Shown here: positions 7,780 through 17,322 of the stretch, piece after piece
Position numbering within the stretch: the first letter of the stretch is position 1
Layout: every line of letters begins with the position of its first letter
Assembly (NCBI RefSeq): GCF_005877005.1
Contig: NZ_SSNH01000002.1
Coordinates: 62,001-126,000, forward strand
DNA from: Sinomonas susongensis
GTDB taxonomy: Bacteria > Actinomycetota > Actinomycetes > Actinomycetales > Micrococcaceae
Direction of reading: 5' to 3'
Length of the DNA: 64,000 bases
Notes under the pieces: model-generated
What the model was told of the DNA's origin: nothing
Database searches by the model: none
The model's input: only the letters and a program-made list of their open reading frames with translations
Translations under genes and position numbers: made by a program

Positions 7780-9180
7780 ATGAGCTCGATCACAGCGGCA
7801 AGATTGGCAGCATTGCTCGGTTCTTGGCGGGTCGAAGGGCCCGCCTACGCAGCCCTTGCGGATCGCATCCGGCTCGTCGCACTCGACGGGAGGCTGGCCG
7901 CCTCGACGCGGCTCCCCGCCGAGCGGGAGCTTGCGGTGGCCCTCGGGGTCAGCCGGACGACTGTGTCGGCGGCGTACTCACGGCTTCGCGAGCTCGGTGC
8001 CCTCGAGAGTCGCCGCGGAGCCGGCAGCTACATGTCCCGTGGCTCACGCCCGACTGCCGAGCGGGAGGGACCCGGAATCATCTGGGACTTCACCAAGGCG
8101 GCAATGCCCGCTGCGGGACCCGTCGAGGCGTGCATCAAGGCAGCCGCCGCGGCCATAGGCCCCGAGCTGTACCGCTCAGGCTACGAGATCGAGGGGCTCC
8201 CGCAGCTGCGTGAGGCTGTCGCCGATCACTTCGGCCGCCGCGGCTTGCCAACCGACCCAGAACAGGTCCTCGTGACGTCCGGCGCCCAGCATGCCATTGC
8301 CCTTCTGGCGCGCTCGCTGATCACGCCCGGCGACCGGGCTCTCGTCGAGCAGCCTACGTACCCGCACGCCATCGACGCTCTCTCGGCAGTCGGCGCGAGG
8401 CTCGTTCCGATAGCGGTCGACCCTCGAGAGGGCTGGGACCTGGATGAGGCGGCGGCAGCGTTCAGGGACTCCGCGCCGACCCTCGCGTATGTCATCCCCG
8501 ACTTCCAGAACCCCACAGGCGCAAGCCTCTCAGAGGACGACCGCCGGCACCTCGCCAGGACCGCGGACCGGCACGGCACGGTGCTTGTCTCCGACGAGAC
8601 CACGATGTGGCTCGACATCCGGCGCGGCCCGCTTCCACCCCTCGCCGCATCGTCGCCCTCGGTCGTCACGGTCGGCGGTCTCAGCAAGCTCGCGTGGGGC
8701 GGCCTCCGTGTCGGGTGGATCAGGGCGAACAGGTCGCTTGTCGCACGCCTCGCGCAGACCCGTGCCAACCTCGACCTCGGAACTCCGGTCCTCGAGCAGC
8801 TGGCAGCCGTCGAACTCCTCGCCTGCGAGGACGAACTCGTGGCCGAACGCCGCGCACGCCTGCGCACTGGACTCCACGCGATGCGTTCGGCCATCGCGGA
8901 CCGATTCCCAGAATGGTCAGCACCGGATCCCGACGGCGGGATGGCCCTGTGGCTCGCCTGTTCCCCGTGGTCGTCCTCGGAGCTCGTGCTCCGCGCAAGG
9001 GAGGAAGGCCTCGCTCTGACGGCCGGCCCTCGCTTCGGCCTGCACGGCGCCTTCGAGGCACGTCTCCGGCTGCCCTTCACGGACGATCCGGAAACCATCG
9101 TGGACGCCGTCGCGGCCCTGCGCCGCTCCGCCGAAAGACAGGTCAGAGGCCGCCTGCACGAGCCGCTAGTCGCCGTGTGA
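7780..9180 (+). CDS. MocR-family regulator (GntR HTH plus aminotransferase-like domain)
   Basis: 466 aa. Residues about 18-85 are a GntR winged helix (RLPAERELAVALGVSRTTVSAAY). About 95-450 is a fold-type I aminotransferase domain with the PLP-binding lysine at about 303 in VGGLSKLAWGG and the nearby YVIPDFQNPTG and SDETTMW motifs. MocR proteins bind PLP and usually act as regulators rather than enzymes. Its divergent neighbour is YczE-like, matching the YczR subgroup. The ATG at 7780 is chosen because the upstream in-frame start at 7708 would run through the candidate operator. Confidence 0.88.
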   Translation: MSSITAARLAALLGSWRVEGPAYAALADRIRLVALDGRLAASTRLPAERELAVALGVSRTTVSAAYSRLRELGALESRRGAGSYMSRGSRPTAEREGPGIIWDFTKAAMPAAGPVEACIKAAAAAIGPELYRSGYEIEGLPQLREAVADHFGRRGLPTDPEQVLVTSGAQHAIALLARSLITPGDRALVEQPTYPHAIDALSAVGARLVPIAVDPREGWDLDEAAAAFRDSAPTLAYVIPDFQNPTGASLSEDDRRHLARTADRHGTVLVSDETTMWLDIRRGPLPPLAASSPSVVTVGGLSKLAWGGLRVGWIRANRSLVARLAQTRANLDLGTPVLEQLAAVELLACEDELVAERRARLRTGLHAMRSAIADRFPEWSAPDPDGGMALWLACSPWSSSELVLRAREEGLALTAGPRFGLHGAFEARLRLPFTDDPETIVDAVAALRRSAERQVRGRLHEPLVAV

Positions 9181-9282
9181 AACTGCTTGGATTCCCGTGG
9201 CGAATATGTTATCTGCGCGGGCAGTCTCCGTGCCCTCCTGCTGGGCTAGGGTAGTGGAAGGAGCGGGGGGACGGAGGGTTCG

Positions 9283-9747
9283 GTGGACTGGATCGCGCAC
9301 AACGCTTGGATGCTCTGGCTCGTCCTGGCCCTCGTTCTGGGCGGGATCGAGATGATCAGCCTCAGCCTCGTCTTCGCGATGCTCGGCGGGGGTGCACTCG
9401 CGGCCTTCGTGGCCGCCATCTTGGGCGGCCCCACCTGGCTTCAGGGGCTCGTCTTCGCTGCCGTTTCGGTCGGCATGATTGCCTTCGTCCGACCAGTGGC
9501 CATGCGCCACATGAGGCCTGGGATCGAAGACCTGCGTACCAACGTCGATCGGCTCGTCGGCTCCCGCGCGACCGTGATGGAAGCCGTGGGCAGCAGCAAT
9601 GGCCTCGTCAAGATCGGCGGTGACGTGTGGACGGCCCGCGCCGAGCGGGGCGAGTTCCTGCCCGGCGACGTCGTGCAGGTCGTAGCGATTGAAGGGGCCA
9701 CCGCAGTCGTCGCGCCGGGCGGCGAGACCTCACCGTACAGAAGCTGA
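9283..9747 (+). CDS. NfeD-family membrane protein
   Basis: 154 aa from a GTG start with a purine-rich site just upstream. The first 70 residues form membrane helices; about 85-150 is the small beta-barrel (OB-fold) domain (VGSRATVMEA, WTARAERGEFLPGDVVQVV). Short NfeD proteins are encoded with stomatin/SPFH proteins, as here 42 bp downstream, and are thought to anchor or organise SPFH assemblies in membrane microdomains. No serine-protease domain of the long NfeD type is present. Confidence 0.88.
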   Translation: MDWIAHNAWMLWLVLALVLGGIEMISLSLVFAMLGGGALAAFVAAILGGPTWLQGLVFAAVSVGMIAFVRPVAMRHMRPGIEDLRTNVDRLVGSRATVMEAVGSSNGLVKIGGDVWTARAERGEFLPGDVVQVVAIEGATAVVAPGGETSPYRS

Positions 9748-9789
9748 CGGCCTCGCCGAGCCGCGGCCGACCACTCAAAAGGGGAAACT

Positions 9790-10992
9790 ATGGATGTCGG
9801 AGGAATTCTTCTTCTCGTCGTCGTCATCGCGCTCATCCTGTTCGTCGCAACCGTCATAGGCCGCTCGGTACGGATCATCCCGCAGGCGCGAGCCGGCGTC
9901 GTGGAGCGTCTCGGCAAGTACCAGCGCACGCTGAATCCCGGGCTGACGCTCCTCATTCCCTTCGTCGACCGGCTGCTGCCGCTCCTCGACCTCCGCGAGC
10001 AGGTCGTCTCGTTCCCGCCCCAGCCAGTGATCACGTCGGACAACCTCGTCGTCTCGATCGATACCGTGGTCTACTTCCAGGTCACGGATCCTCGTGCAGC
10101 GACCTATGAAATCGCCAACTACATCCAGGCTGTCGAGCAGCTCACCATCACGACGCTCCGCAACGTCGTCGGCGGCCTCAACCTCGAAGAAGCCCTGACC
10201 TCGCGCGACCAGATCAACGGCCAGCTCCGTGGGGTGCTGGACGAGGCGACCGGTCGCTGGGGCCTCCGGGTCTCGCGTGTCGAGCTCAAGGCAATCGAGC
10301 CCCCGCACTCCATCCAGGACTCGATGGAGAAGCAGATGCGTGCCGAGCGCGACCGGCGAGCCCTCATCCTGACCGCCGAGGGCACGAAGCAGTCGGCGAT
10401 CCTCACGGCCGAGGGCGAGCGGCAGGCACAGATCCTCAAGGCCGAAGGCCAGGCGAAGGCGGCGGTCCTCAAGGCGGACGGCGAGTCCCAAGCCATCCAG
10501 AAGGTCTTCGAAGCCATTCACCTCGGTGACCCGGACCCCAAGCTCCTGGCCTACCAGTATCTCCAGACGCTGCCCAAGATCGCCGACGGCAACTCGAACA
10601 AGCTCTGGATCATCCCGAGCGAAGTCGGCGACGCGCTCAAGGGTATCGGCGGCGTCCTCGGCAACATGGGGCAGACGTCGCCCGACACTCAGGCGACGAC
10701 GTCGGGTGAGCCGGACGGCAGCAGCGCCACGCCGCGGAAGACCCAGATCGCCAAGAGCCGCGGGCTCGAGGAGGATGCCCGGGCTTTCGAGGAAGAGGCA
10801 GCACGCCGCTCGGAGCTGGACGCCGAGGCAGAGCGCATCCTCCAGCACCATGCGGGAGTGGCCGGCCTGGACGTCCCGGACGCCGAGATCCCGGAACCCG
10901 AGATCCCCGAGGCGGGCGCGCCGAAGCCAGGGGTCCCCGACGGCGGCATCGCGGATCAGAAGGGCGCAGGCCGCGACCCTTACCGGCCCTGA
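9790..10992 (+). CDS. SPFH/stomatin-family protein (QmcA/HflC-like)
   Basis: 400 aa. One N-terminal membrane helix (about 6-27), then the SPFH domain (VVERLGKYQRTLNPGLTLLIPFVDR to about 215), then an Ala/Glu/Lys coiled coil with repeated ILTAEGxKQ and ILKAEGQAKA units (about 195-250). Family members form ring-like assemblies at lipid microdomains and affect membrane protein quality control. The tail from about 300 is unusual: charged, with a Pro-Glu stretch (EIPEPEIPEAGAPKPG). It is in an operon with the NfeD gene. Confidence 0.9.
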   Translation: MDVGGILLLVVVIALILFVATVIGRSVRIIPQARAGVVERLGKYQRTLNPGLTLLIPFVDRLLPLLDLREQVVSFPPQPVITSDNLVVSIDTVVYFQVTDPRAATYEIANYIQAVEQLTITTLRNVVGGLNLEEALTSRDQINGQLRGVLDEATGRWGLRVSRVELKAIEPPHSIQDSMEKQMRAERDRRALILTAEGTKQSAILTAEGERQAQILKAEGQAKAAVLKADGESQAIQKVFEAIHLGDPDPKLLAYQYLQTLPKIADGNSNKLWIIPSEVGDALKGIGGVLGNMGQTSPDTQATTSGEPDGSSATPRKTQIAKSRGLEEDARAFEEEAARRSELDAEAERILQHHAGVAGLDVPDAEIPEPEIPEAGAPKPGVPDGGIADQKGAGRDPYRP

Positions 10993-11018
10993 AGAAAGCA
11001 CCGCGCCGGCCTCGACCC

Positions 11019-11024
11019 TATAAT
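11019..11024 (+). promoter_or_regulatory. -10 box of rbpA promoter
   Basis: A consensus TATAAT lies 92 nt before the rbpA ATG. A clear -35 is not seen. The long leader (about 85 nt) contrasts with the leaderless promoters of many neighbours. Confidence 0.5.
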
Positions 11025-11115
11025 GGAAAGTCTGCCCGGGAACACGTGAAGGTCTGCGGGCGTTGAGATGTGAGTCGGTTCGACGGTCCGAACCGAAGAA
11101 CGCGAGGGAGAACAT

Positions 11116-11457
11116 ATGAGCGACCGCAGTCTGCGCGGCATGCGTCTGGGTGCACAATCCATGGAAAGCGAAGCTGGCGTCGAGCCCGCCCCTCGCCAGC
11201 GCGTCGAGTACCGCTGCGAGGATGGTGAGCAGGTGTTCGTCACCTTCTCCTCCGAGGCGGAGATTCCTCCCGTCTGGACGTCCAAGACGGGCAAGGAGGC
11301 CTATCTCGTCGACGGCGAGCGCCCCTCTGAGAACTCAGAGAAGGCTGTGCGCACGCACTGGGACATGCTCCTTGAGCGCCGCAGCATCCCCGAGCTCGAG
11401 CAGATCCTCGATGACCGCCTTGCACTCCTCCGCGAGAAGCGCGGCGAGCGGGTCTGA
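11116..11457 (+). CDS. rbpA: RNA polymerase-binding protein RbpA
   Basis: 113 aa, the usual length. RbpA binds RNA polymerase and the primary sigma factor and stabilises the open complex; it is restricted to actinobacteria. Recognisable parts are the SLRGMRLGAQSME start, the central RbpA core with YRCEDGEQVFVTFSSEAEIP and the C-terminal sigma-interaction helix (THWDMLLERRSIPELEQILD). The Cys pair seen in some homologues is reduced to one Cys. The ribosome site is GGGAG. It ends in a strong bidirectional terminator. Confidence 0.96.
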   Translation: MSDRSLRGMRLGAQSMESEAGVEPAPRQRVEYRCEDGEQVFVTFSSEAEIPPVWTSKTGKEAYLVDGERPSENSEKAVRTHWDMLLERRSIPELEQILDDRLALLREKRGERV

Positions 11458-11477
11458 CCCCGGACGTACGCAAAAAA

Positions 11478-11533
11478 GCACGAAGACAGGAAGGGCGGGA
11501 ACCGCACGGTTCCCGCCCTTCCTGTCTTCGTGC
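11478..11533. terminator. bidirectional terminator between rbpA and ppm1
   Basis: A perfect 27-bp inverted repeat (11478-11504 with 11507-11533) and a 2-nt loop lie between two convergent genes. AAAAAA at 11472-11477 gives the U-run for the minus-strand transcript; the plus side has only a weak T-rich end. Confidence 0.9.
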
Positions 11534-11555
11534 TTCTGCGTCCTCTAGACGCTCG

Positions 11556-12299
11556 TCACCGGTTCTGCCGCTGACGGCCACGGCTGAGCTGCTTCCACCG
11601 GTCCGTGAGGCCCCACTTGGTGACGTTGAGCATGGCCTCGACCACGATGTTGCCACTCATCTTCGAGGAGCCGAGCTCGCGCTCGACGAACGTCACGGGC
11701 ACCTCGGCGACCTTGAGGCCCATGCGGGCGACGCGCCATGCAAGGTCGACCTGGAATCCGTAGCCGACCGACTCGACCCGGTCGAGGTCGAGCTTCTCCA
11801 GAGTCGTGCGGCGGAAGGCGCGGTAGCCCGCCGTCATGTCCTTGATCTTGAGGCCGAGCATCAGCCGGGCGTAGGTGCTCCCGGTGCGGGAGATGAGCTG
11901 CCGGTAGACAGGCCAGTTGACGACAGTTCCGCCCTGCACCCAGCGCGAGCCGATCACGAGGTCCGCGCCCTGTTCGACTGCCTCGAGGAGGCGCGGGAGC
12001 TGCTCGGGCTGGTGTGACCCGTCCGCGTCCATCTCGACCACGACGTCATAGTCCCGCTCGAGCGCCCACTCGAATCCCGCAATGTAGGCCGCGCCGAGCC
12101 CCTCCTTGCCCTTGCGGTGCATGACGTGGACCTGCGGGTCTTCGGCCGCGATGCGGTCTGCGAGCTCACCGGTTCCGTCAGGGCTGTTGTCGTCTGCCAC
12201 CAGGACGTCGGACGCCGGCACCGCCGAGCGGAGGCGGCCCAGTGTCTTGGGGAGGGACTCGAGCTCGTTGTACGTCGGGATGATCGTCAGAATGCGCAC
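11556..12299 (-). CDS. ppm1: polyprenol monophosphomannose synthase (GT2 family)
   Basis: 247 aa. Transfers mannose from GDP-mannose to polyprenol phosphate, giving the donor for lipoglycan and protein mannosylation. GT-A motifs are present: TIIPTYNE at the start, DDNSPDGT at 36-43 and the metal-binding DAD in EMDADGSHQ (91-93), then GSRWVQGG and the [11 protein letters not shown] segment typical of dolichol-phosphate mannose synthases. There are no C-terminal membrane helices, so it is the soluble single-domain type without the fused acyltransferase (Lnt) domain of mycobacterial Ppm1. Confidence 0.9.
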   Translation of the reverse strand: MRILTIIPTYNELESLPKTLGRLRSAVPASDVLVADDNSPDGTGELADRIAAEDPQVHVMHRKGKEGLGAAYIAGFEWALERDYDVVVEMDADGSHQPEQLPRLLEAVEQGADLVIGSRWVQGGTVVNWPVYRQLISRTGSTYARLMLGLKIKDMTAGYRAFRRTTLEKLDLDRVESVGYGFQVDLAWRVARMGLKVAEVPVTFVERELGSSKMSGNIVVEAMLNVTKWGLTDRWKQLSRGRQRQNR

Positions 12300-12697
12300 G
12301 CAGGAGTCCCTTTCGAGGCTGGTTCACGGGTCGCGCCCCCGCGCGAGGGCACAGTCGCCCATTATATCCAGCTCGTCGGGAGGCCCACGCGCCTTCGGGC
12401 CAGTCTCGGGGCTGGCAGCTGGTCAGTCCCCCGACTGTTTTCTGCTGACGCGTGGGCCTGCCCCGAGGGCAGTGCCGCCGCCCGTGGTGGGCAGCGACTG
12501 GGCCTTCCGCGAACGGCGGCCCGATGTCAACCGATCCTACGTGGCCCCTCCGGTGTGTCAACCGTCCGTCCACCTGCGGAGACGGGCGTTTCTGCTGCTC
12601 AGGAGCAGTTCCGGCAGGGGAAAAACAGCCGCGCATTTCAGGATCCGAGAAAGATGACGCGTGTCGACGACCGCAGCCGTCCGCAGGGCCCCCCTTG
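12300..12697. other. 398-bp intergenic region with ppm1 promoter and an inverted repeat
   Basis: No gene-like frame is seen. A minus-strand TATAAT (12361-12366) is a good -10 for ppm1. An 11-bp perfect inverted repeat (12381-12391 with 12449-12459) lies just upstream, enclosing 57 nt. Confidence 0.55.
12361..12366 (-). promoter_or_regulatory. ppm1: -10 box of ppm1 promoter
   Basis: TATAAT on the minus strand, preceded by TGGA, about 62 nt before the ATG; the -35 region is not clear. Confidence 0.5.
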
Positions 12698-14338
12698 TCA
12701 GGCCTCGAAACCGTCGGAGTGGTAGAGTTCACGTCCGCGGTGCACGGTTGCGAGGCACCGGGGGGCATTCTCGGTGTCGAGGGCGGGCAGGAGGGGCGTC
12801 CTCGCACGGGGGTCGGTGCTCCAGGCCTGGACCCGCTCGTCGGCGACTTGGACCATAAGCTCGTCGACCTCCCAGACGGCGAAGCTGGCCGTCGCTCCGG
12901 GAACAAGCTGACCCATGAGGGGATCGTGATACCTGATGGCCCGCCACCCGGCTCGTGTGTGGCCGATGAAGGCCGCCCGTGCCGAGATGCGTTCCGACGG
13001 GGTCGAATGGCCAAGGCACGCAGCGATGCTCGCCCAGGGATCGAGCCCGCACACGGGGCTGTCACTTCCAAAGCACAGCGGGACACCGGCCGATGCGAAG
13101 CGTGCGAAGGGGTTCATTCCCACGCTCCGCTCGCCGAGCCGACGCTGATAGAGACGCCCCTCGCCGCCCCAGGAAGCATCGAAGAGCGGCTGGGCGCTCA
13201 CGGTCACGGCATAGCCGGCAAGCGCCGAGATGGCCTCGGGAGAGGCCATCTCGACGTGCTCGAGCCGGTGTCCTGCCGCCCGGACCGCTGACGGTCCGGC
13301 GAGTTCGGTCGCGAGGGCCAGACCGTCGAGGGCTATCTGCAGCGCGGCGTCACCGATCACGTGGAAGCCGCCCTGGATGCCTACCTCGGAGCAGGCGGCG
13401 AGGTGCCGCCCCACCTGTTCGGGGCTGAGGTAGGCGGTTCCGCGGTGCCCGGCTGCGTCGTCGTAGTCAGCAGAGAGCAGCGCGGTGTGAGACCCGAGCG
13501 AACCGTCGATATTCAGGTCACCCGCGAGTCCGAGCACAGGCGCCCCAAGCGAGCCGAGGATCTCCCGCGCTTCCTCGGCCGACTGCGCGAGCTGGCCCCA
13601 ATAGGCGAAGACCTCGGGGAGGTCTGGCTCCTCGGGCGAGCCGAGGAGCAGGCGGAGGTCATCGACACCGCTGATCTGCGGGGCCGCCTGCTCCACGAGG
13701 GCAACATAGCCGCGGCTCGCCGCGTGCTCGCGGGCTGCGCGGTGCAGCGACCGGATCTCGGCGTGGTCCGTTGGCCGCGCCACGGAACGCACGGCGCTCA
13801 GGGCGGCACGGGATGCGAGCGCGCCGTTCCACCCGTCCGCACGGCCTTCGTCGGCCCCATCGAGGCCTGCAGCCGCGGCCAGAGCTGGCGAGACGAGCGC
13901 GGAGTGGGCGTCCACACGGGTCAGGAGCGCCTTGCGACCGCGCGCCGCCCGCTCCAGTTCCCCAGCCGTGGGCAAAGTGGAATCCTCCCACGTCGACTCG
14001 TCCCAGCCGTGTCCCTGGAGCGTGCCGCTGCCCTCCGAGGCGCCCTGCTCGAGGGCCCGGAGCAGCTCGGCTGCAGAACGGACGCCGGAAAGATCGAGCG
14101 ACCGCAGCGCCGAGCCCGTGTCCGAAAGGTGGACGTGCGAGTCGACAAATCCCGGCGTCACGACCGCCCCGTCGAGGTCGATGATCCGCAATCTGGAATC
14201 GGCGATCGAGGACGCGGCCTGCTCGGAGCCCACCCAGGCCACGGTGCCGTCGTCTACGAGCATCGCCGAGGCGAGGGGGTCTGCCGTCGAGTACACGGAG
14301 CCATTGCGGTAGAGGGTGAGCTCAGGCTCGGAGGACAT
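12698..14338 (-). CDS. YtcJ-like metal-dependent amidohydrolase
   Basis: 546 aa from ATG 14338 with GAAAGG upstream. The amidohydrolase 3 / YtcJ layout is present: N-terminal beta domain (MLVDDGTVAWVGSE), metal ligands His68 and His70 in GFVDSHVHL, a central HVIGDAALQIALDG, GHRLEHVEMASP, and late FGSDSPV with the catalytic Asp. Substrates in this family are mostly unknown cyclic amides or formamides, so the reaction cannot be stated. Its start overlaps no other gene and lies 50 bp after the helicase stop, suggesting cotranscription. Confidence 0.85.
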   Translation of the reverse strand: MSSEPELTLYRNGSVYSTADPLASAMLVDDGTVAWVGSEQAASSIADSRLRIIDLDGAVVTPGFVDSHVHLSDTGSALRSLDLSGVRSAAELLRALEQGASEGSGTLQGHGWDESTWEDSTLPTAGELERAARGRKALLTRVDAHSALVSPALAAAAGLDGADEGRADGWNGALASRAALSAVRSVARPTDHAEIRSLHRAAREHAASRGYVALVEQAAPQISGVDDLRLLLGSPEEPDLPEVFAYWGQLAQSAEEAREILGSLGAPVLGLAGDLNIDGSLGSHTALLSADYDDAAGHRGTAYLSPEQVGRHLAACSEVGIQGGFHVIGDAALQIALDGLALATELAGPSAVRAAGHRLEHVEMASPEAISALAGYAVTVSAQPLFDASWGGEGRLYQRRLGERSVGMNPFARFASAGVPLCFGSDSPVCGLDPWASIAACLGHSTPSERISARAAFIGHTRAGWRAIRYHDPLMGQLVPGATASFAVWEVDELMVQVADERVQAWSTDPRARTPLLPALDTENAPRCLATVHRGRELYHSDGFEA

Positions 14339-14388
14339 GGAAATGCCTTTCAATCGGTCGGGCAGGGGTTGCGGCGGTGAGGATGAAG

Positions 14389-17322
14389 CTAGTCGGAGAC
14401 GCCCGAGTAGGCGACCACGCCGCGCTTGATGCTGTCGATGGCCGCACGGGCGAGACGCCGGAGCCGGGGCTCGATGCCGGGAACCTCCGCGAGCTGGTCG
14501 AGGAGGTCGACGACCTGCTTGACCCAGCGCACGAAGTCGCCGGCGGCGAGCTCCGTCCCGGAGAGCACGTTCTGGAGGTCGCGTCCGCGGGCCCACTTGT
14601 AGAGCGGCCAGACGAGGCCGAAATCGGGTTCGGCGGTACGGGGAAGGCGGTGCTGTTCCTCGACGTCCTCGAGCCGCGACCACTCCCGGACCAGCATGTC
14701 CACGGCGACGTCGAGCGAAACGCTCGGCATCTTCGGCGGCAGACCTGGCTCGTCGCGCTTCGCGTGGTACACGAGGGTGCTCGCGAGAGCCGCCATCTCG
14801 GCCTCGTCGACATCGTCGAACGCGCCTGCTCGCAGTGCGAGCGCCGTGAGGAGGTCCTTGTCGCCGTAGATGCGCCGCAGCTTCTGGCCCTCGTCGGTGA
14901 CCCGCACGTCACCGTCCGCCTGCTCGAGGCAGCCATAGGACTCGAGCACATCGCACACCCGGTCGAAGGTCTTCGCGATCGTGTTCGTCCGACCCCTGAT
15001 CTGCTCGCCCAGGCGGTCAGTCTCCCGGCGGAGCTTCGTCCAGCGGTCCGCCCACCGGGCGTGGTCCTCGCGCTCCGCGCAGCCGTGACACGGATGGGCG
15101 CGGAGCTGCCGCCGGAGTTCGACGATCCGGCGCTCCGTGTCCTCGTAGCCCTCCGCGAAGGCGAAGTCGCGGCGTGAGCGGCGCTTCCTGCTGCTGTCCG
15201 GTCCTTCCAAGCGGGAGCGGTCGACGGCGTGGCGCATCGACGCTGCGAGGTCGCGCCGGTCCTTCGGGCGCTTGGGGTCGAAGTGCTTGGGGATCCGGAC
15301 CCGGGCGATGGGCTCGACCGGCCCGGTCAGGTCCTGGAAGCCGATGCGTCGCAGGTTGTGGTCGAACGTCAGCACGTGCGGGCGCGGCTCGCGCGCATTC
15401 GTGTCGGAGGAGAGGACGACGGCGGACCCGCCCAGACGCCCGTCGGCGATCTCGACGACGTCGCCCGGCTGGAGGCGGGCGAGGGAATCCACGACCATGT
15501 TCCGCCGCGCCCGCCCTGCCTCGCGCGATGCGTACTTCTCCGCGGCGGCGAGCTCCTCGCGGATCCGCTGGTACTCCCTGAAATCGCCGAGGTGGCAGGT
15601 CATCGCCTTCTCATAGCCCGCGAGCGACTCCTCCCGCTCGCGCACCTGCCGGGCCAGCCCGACCACCGAGCGGTCCGCCTGGAACTGGGCGAATGAGCTC
15701 TCGAGGATCTCCCGTGTGCGCTTCCGACCGAACTGGGCCACAAGGTTGATGCTCATGTTGTACGTCGGGCGGAAGCTCGAATTGAGCGGGTAGGTGCGCC
15801 GTGAGGCGAGGCCCGCGAGAGCAGCGGGATCGAGTCCCGGGCGCCACTGCACGACAGCATGCCCCTCGACGTCGATCCCGCGGCGGCCCGCTCGTCCTGT
15901 GAGCTGGGTGTACTCCCCCGCAGTGATGTCGACGTGGGCTTCGCCGTTGAACTTCTCGAGCTTCTCGATGAGGACGCTCCGGGCCGGCATGTTGATGCCG
16001 AGGGCGAGGGTCTCGGTTGCGAAGACGGCTTTGACGAGGCCTGCCGCGAACAGCTTCTCGACGACCTCCTTGAACGTGGGAAGCAGTCCCGCGTGGTGCG
16101 CCGCGAGGCCCCTGAGGAGCCCTTCGCGCCACGACCAGAAGTTGAGGACTCCGAGGTCCGCGGGGGGCAGGTCCTTGGCTGCCTCCTCGATGACGGCGGA
16201 GATCTCCGCCCGCTCGTCCGGCGAGGTGAGATCGAGACCTGCGTCGACGCACTGCTGGACGGCGGCGTCGCAGCCGGCGCGGGAGAAGATGAAGTCGATG
16301 GCGGGGAGGAGCCCTTGGCGTTCGAGGGACTGGATCATCTGCGGTCGGCTCGCGCGGGTTCCCGCTGCCTGGGTGCCGCTGCCGCGGCCCGCCCCGGCCT
16401 TGACGCCGCGCTGCCGCTCGTCCCGCCGGTTGGCCCGCCCCCCGTGGGAGAATCGGGCGCGGTGCTGCGCGTGCACCTCGCGGCGCGCAATCTCGGCCAG
16501 CTCTGGATTGACGGCTGTGAGCTCGCGTGGATCCTCCGAGGAGGCAGTGCCCACAGCGGACTCTTCCGCCTCCGCCGCGTCGCCCACGTGGTCGTGGACG
16601 TCGGCGAGATCCTCGAAGGACTGCCGCGTCGCGAAGAGGTCGACGAGCCGACGGCCGACCATGACGTGCTGCCAGAGCGGGACGGGGCGATGCTCGGAGA
16701 CGATGATGTCCGTCTCGCCGCGGACGGTGTCGAGCCACGCCCCGAATTCCTCGGCGTTGGAGACGGTTGCACTGAGCGACACGAGGCGCACGTCCCGAGG
16801 GAGGTGGATGATGACTTCCTCCCAGACCGCACCCCTGAACCGGTCCGCGAGGTAGTGCACCTCGTCCATCACCACGTAGCCGAGGCCGGCCAGCGTCGAC
16901 GACCCCGCGTAGAGCATGTTGCGCAGGACCTCAGTCGTCATGACGACGACGGGAGCCTCGCCGTTGACGGTCACGTCGCCCGTCAGCAGTCCAACGCGGT
17001 CCTGCCCGTAGGCCTCGGCGAGCTCGCTGTACTTCTGGTTCGAGAGAGCCTTGATCGGGGTCGTATAGAAAGCCTTGAGGCCCTTCCGCAGCGCGAGGTG
17101 GACCGCGAACTCCCCCACGACCGTCTTGCCCGCGCCGGTCGGCGCAGCCACGAGCACGCCACGACCAGCCTCGAGGGCCCGGCACGCCTCGCGCTGAAAG
17201 GGGTCGAGCGGGAAGGGAAGTTCGGCAGAAAATGCCCCTAGCTCTGTCTTTGCGAAGGCCCGGCGTTCTGCATCGAGGGCGAAGCGCTCAGCCGGGGTCA
17301 GGTTCTCGGGGGCGGTGGACAT
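14389..17322 (-). CDS. helY: DEAD/DEAH-box RNA helicase, Ski2/Mtr4-like (HelY)
   Basis: 977 aa. Walker A APTGAGKT at 60-67, DEVH at 153-156, then the second RecA domain with QLTGRAGRRGIDVEG. The last 200 residues are the DSHCT domain (about 780-970). This is the actinobacterial HelY family, related to exosome-associated Mtr4/Ski2 helicases and presumed to act in RNA turnover. A low-complexity basic insert (about 295-330) with GGRANRRDERQRG is seen between the RecA domains. It follows tatC by 9 bp, as in mycobacteria. Confidence 0.93.
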   Translation of the reverse strand: MSTAPENLTPAERFALDAERRAFAKTELGAFSAELPFPLDPFQREACRALEAGRGVLVAAPTGAGKTVVGEFAVHLALRKGLKAFYTTPIKALSNQKYSELAEAYGQDRVGLLTGDVTVNGEAPVVVMTTEVLRNMLYAGSSTLAGLGYVVMDEVHYLADRFRGAVWEEVIIHLPRDVRLVSLSATVSNAEEFGAWLDTVRGETDIIVSEHRPVPLWQHVMVGRRLVDLFATRQSFEDLADVHDHVGDAAEAEESAVGTASSEDPRELTAVNPELAEIARREVHAQHRARFSHGGRANRRDERQRGVKAGAGRGSGTQAAGTRASRPQMIQSLERQGLLPAIDFIFSRAGCDAAVQQCVDAGLDLTSPDERAEISAVIEEAAKDLPPADLGVLNFWSWREGLLRGLAAHHAGLLPTFKEVVEKLFAAGLVKAVFATETLALGINMPARSVLIEKLEKFNGEAHVDITAGEYTQLTGRAGRRGIDVEGHAVVQWRPGLDPAALAGLASRRTYPLNSSFRPTYNMSINLVAQFGRKRTREILESSFAQFQADRSVVGLARQVREREESLAGYEKAMTCHLGDFREYQRIREELAAAEKYASREAGRARRNMVVDSLARLQPGDVVEIADGRLGGSAVVLSSDTNAREPRPHVLTFDHNLRRIGFQDLTGPVEPIARVRIPKHFDPKRPKDRRDLAASMRHAVDRSRLEGPDSSRKRRSRRDFAFAEGYEDTERRIVELRRQLRAHPCHGCAEREDHARWADRWTKLRRETDRLGEQIRGRTNTIAKTFDRVCDVLESYGCLEQADGDVRVTDEGQKLRRIYGDKDLLTALALRAGAFDDVDEAEMAALASTLVYHAKRDEPGLPPKMPSVSLDVAVDMLVREWSRLEDVEEQHRLPRTAEPDFGLVWPLYKWARGRDLQNVLSGTELAAGDFVRWVKQVVDLLDQLAEVPGIEPRLRRLARAAIDSIKRGVVAYSGVSD

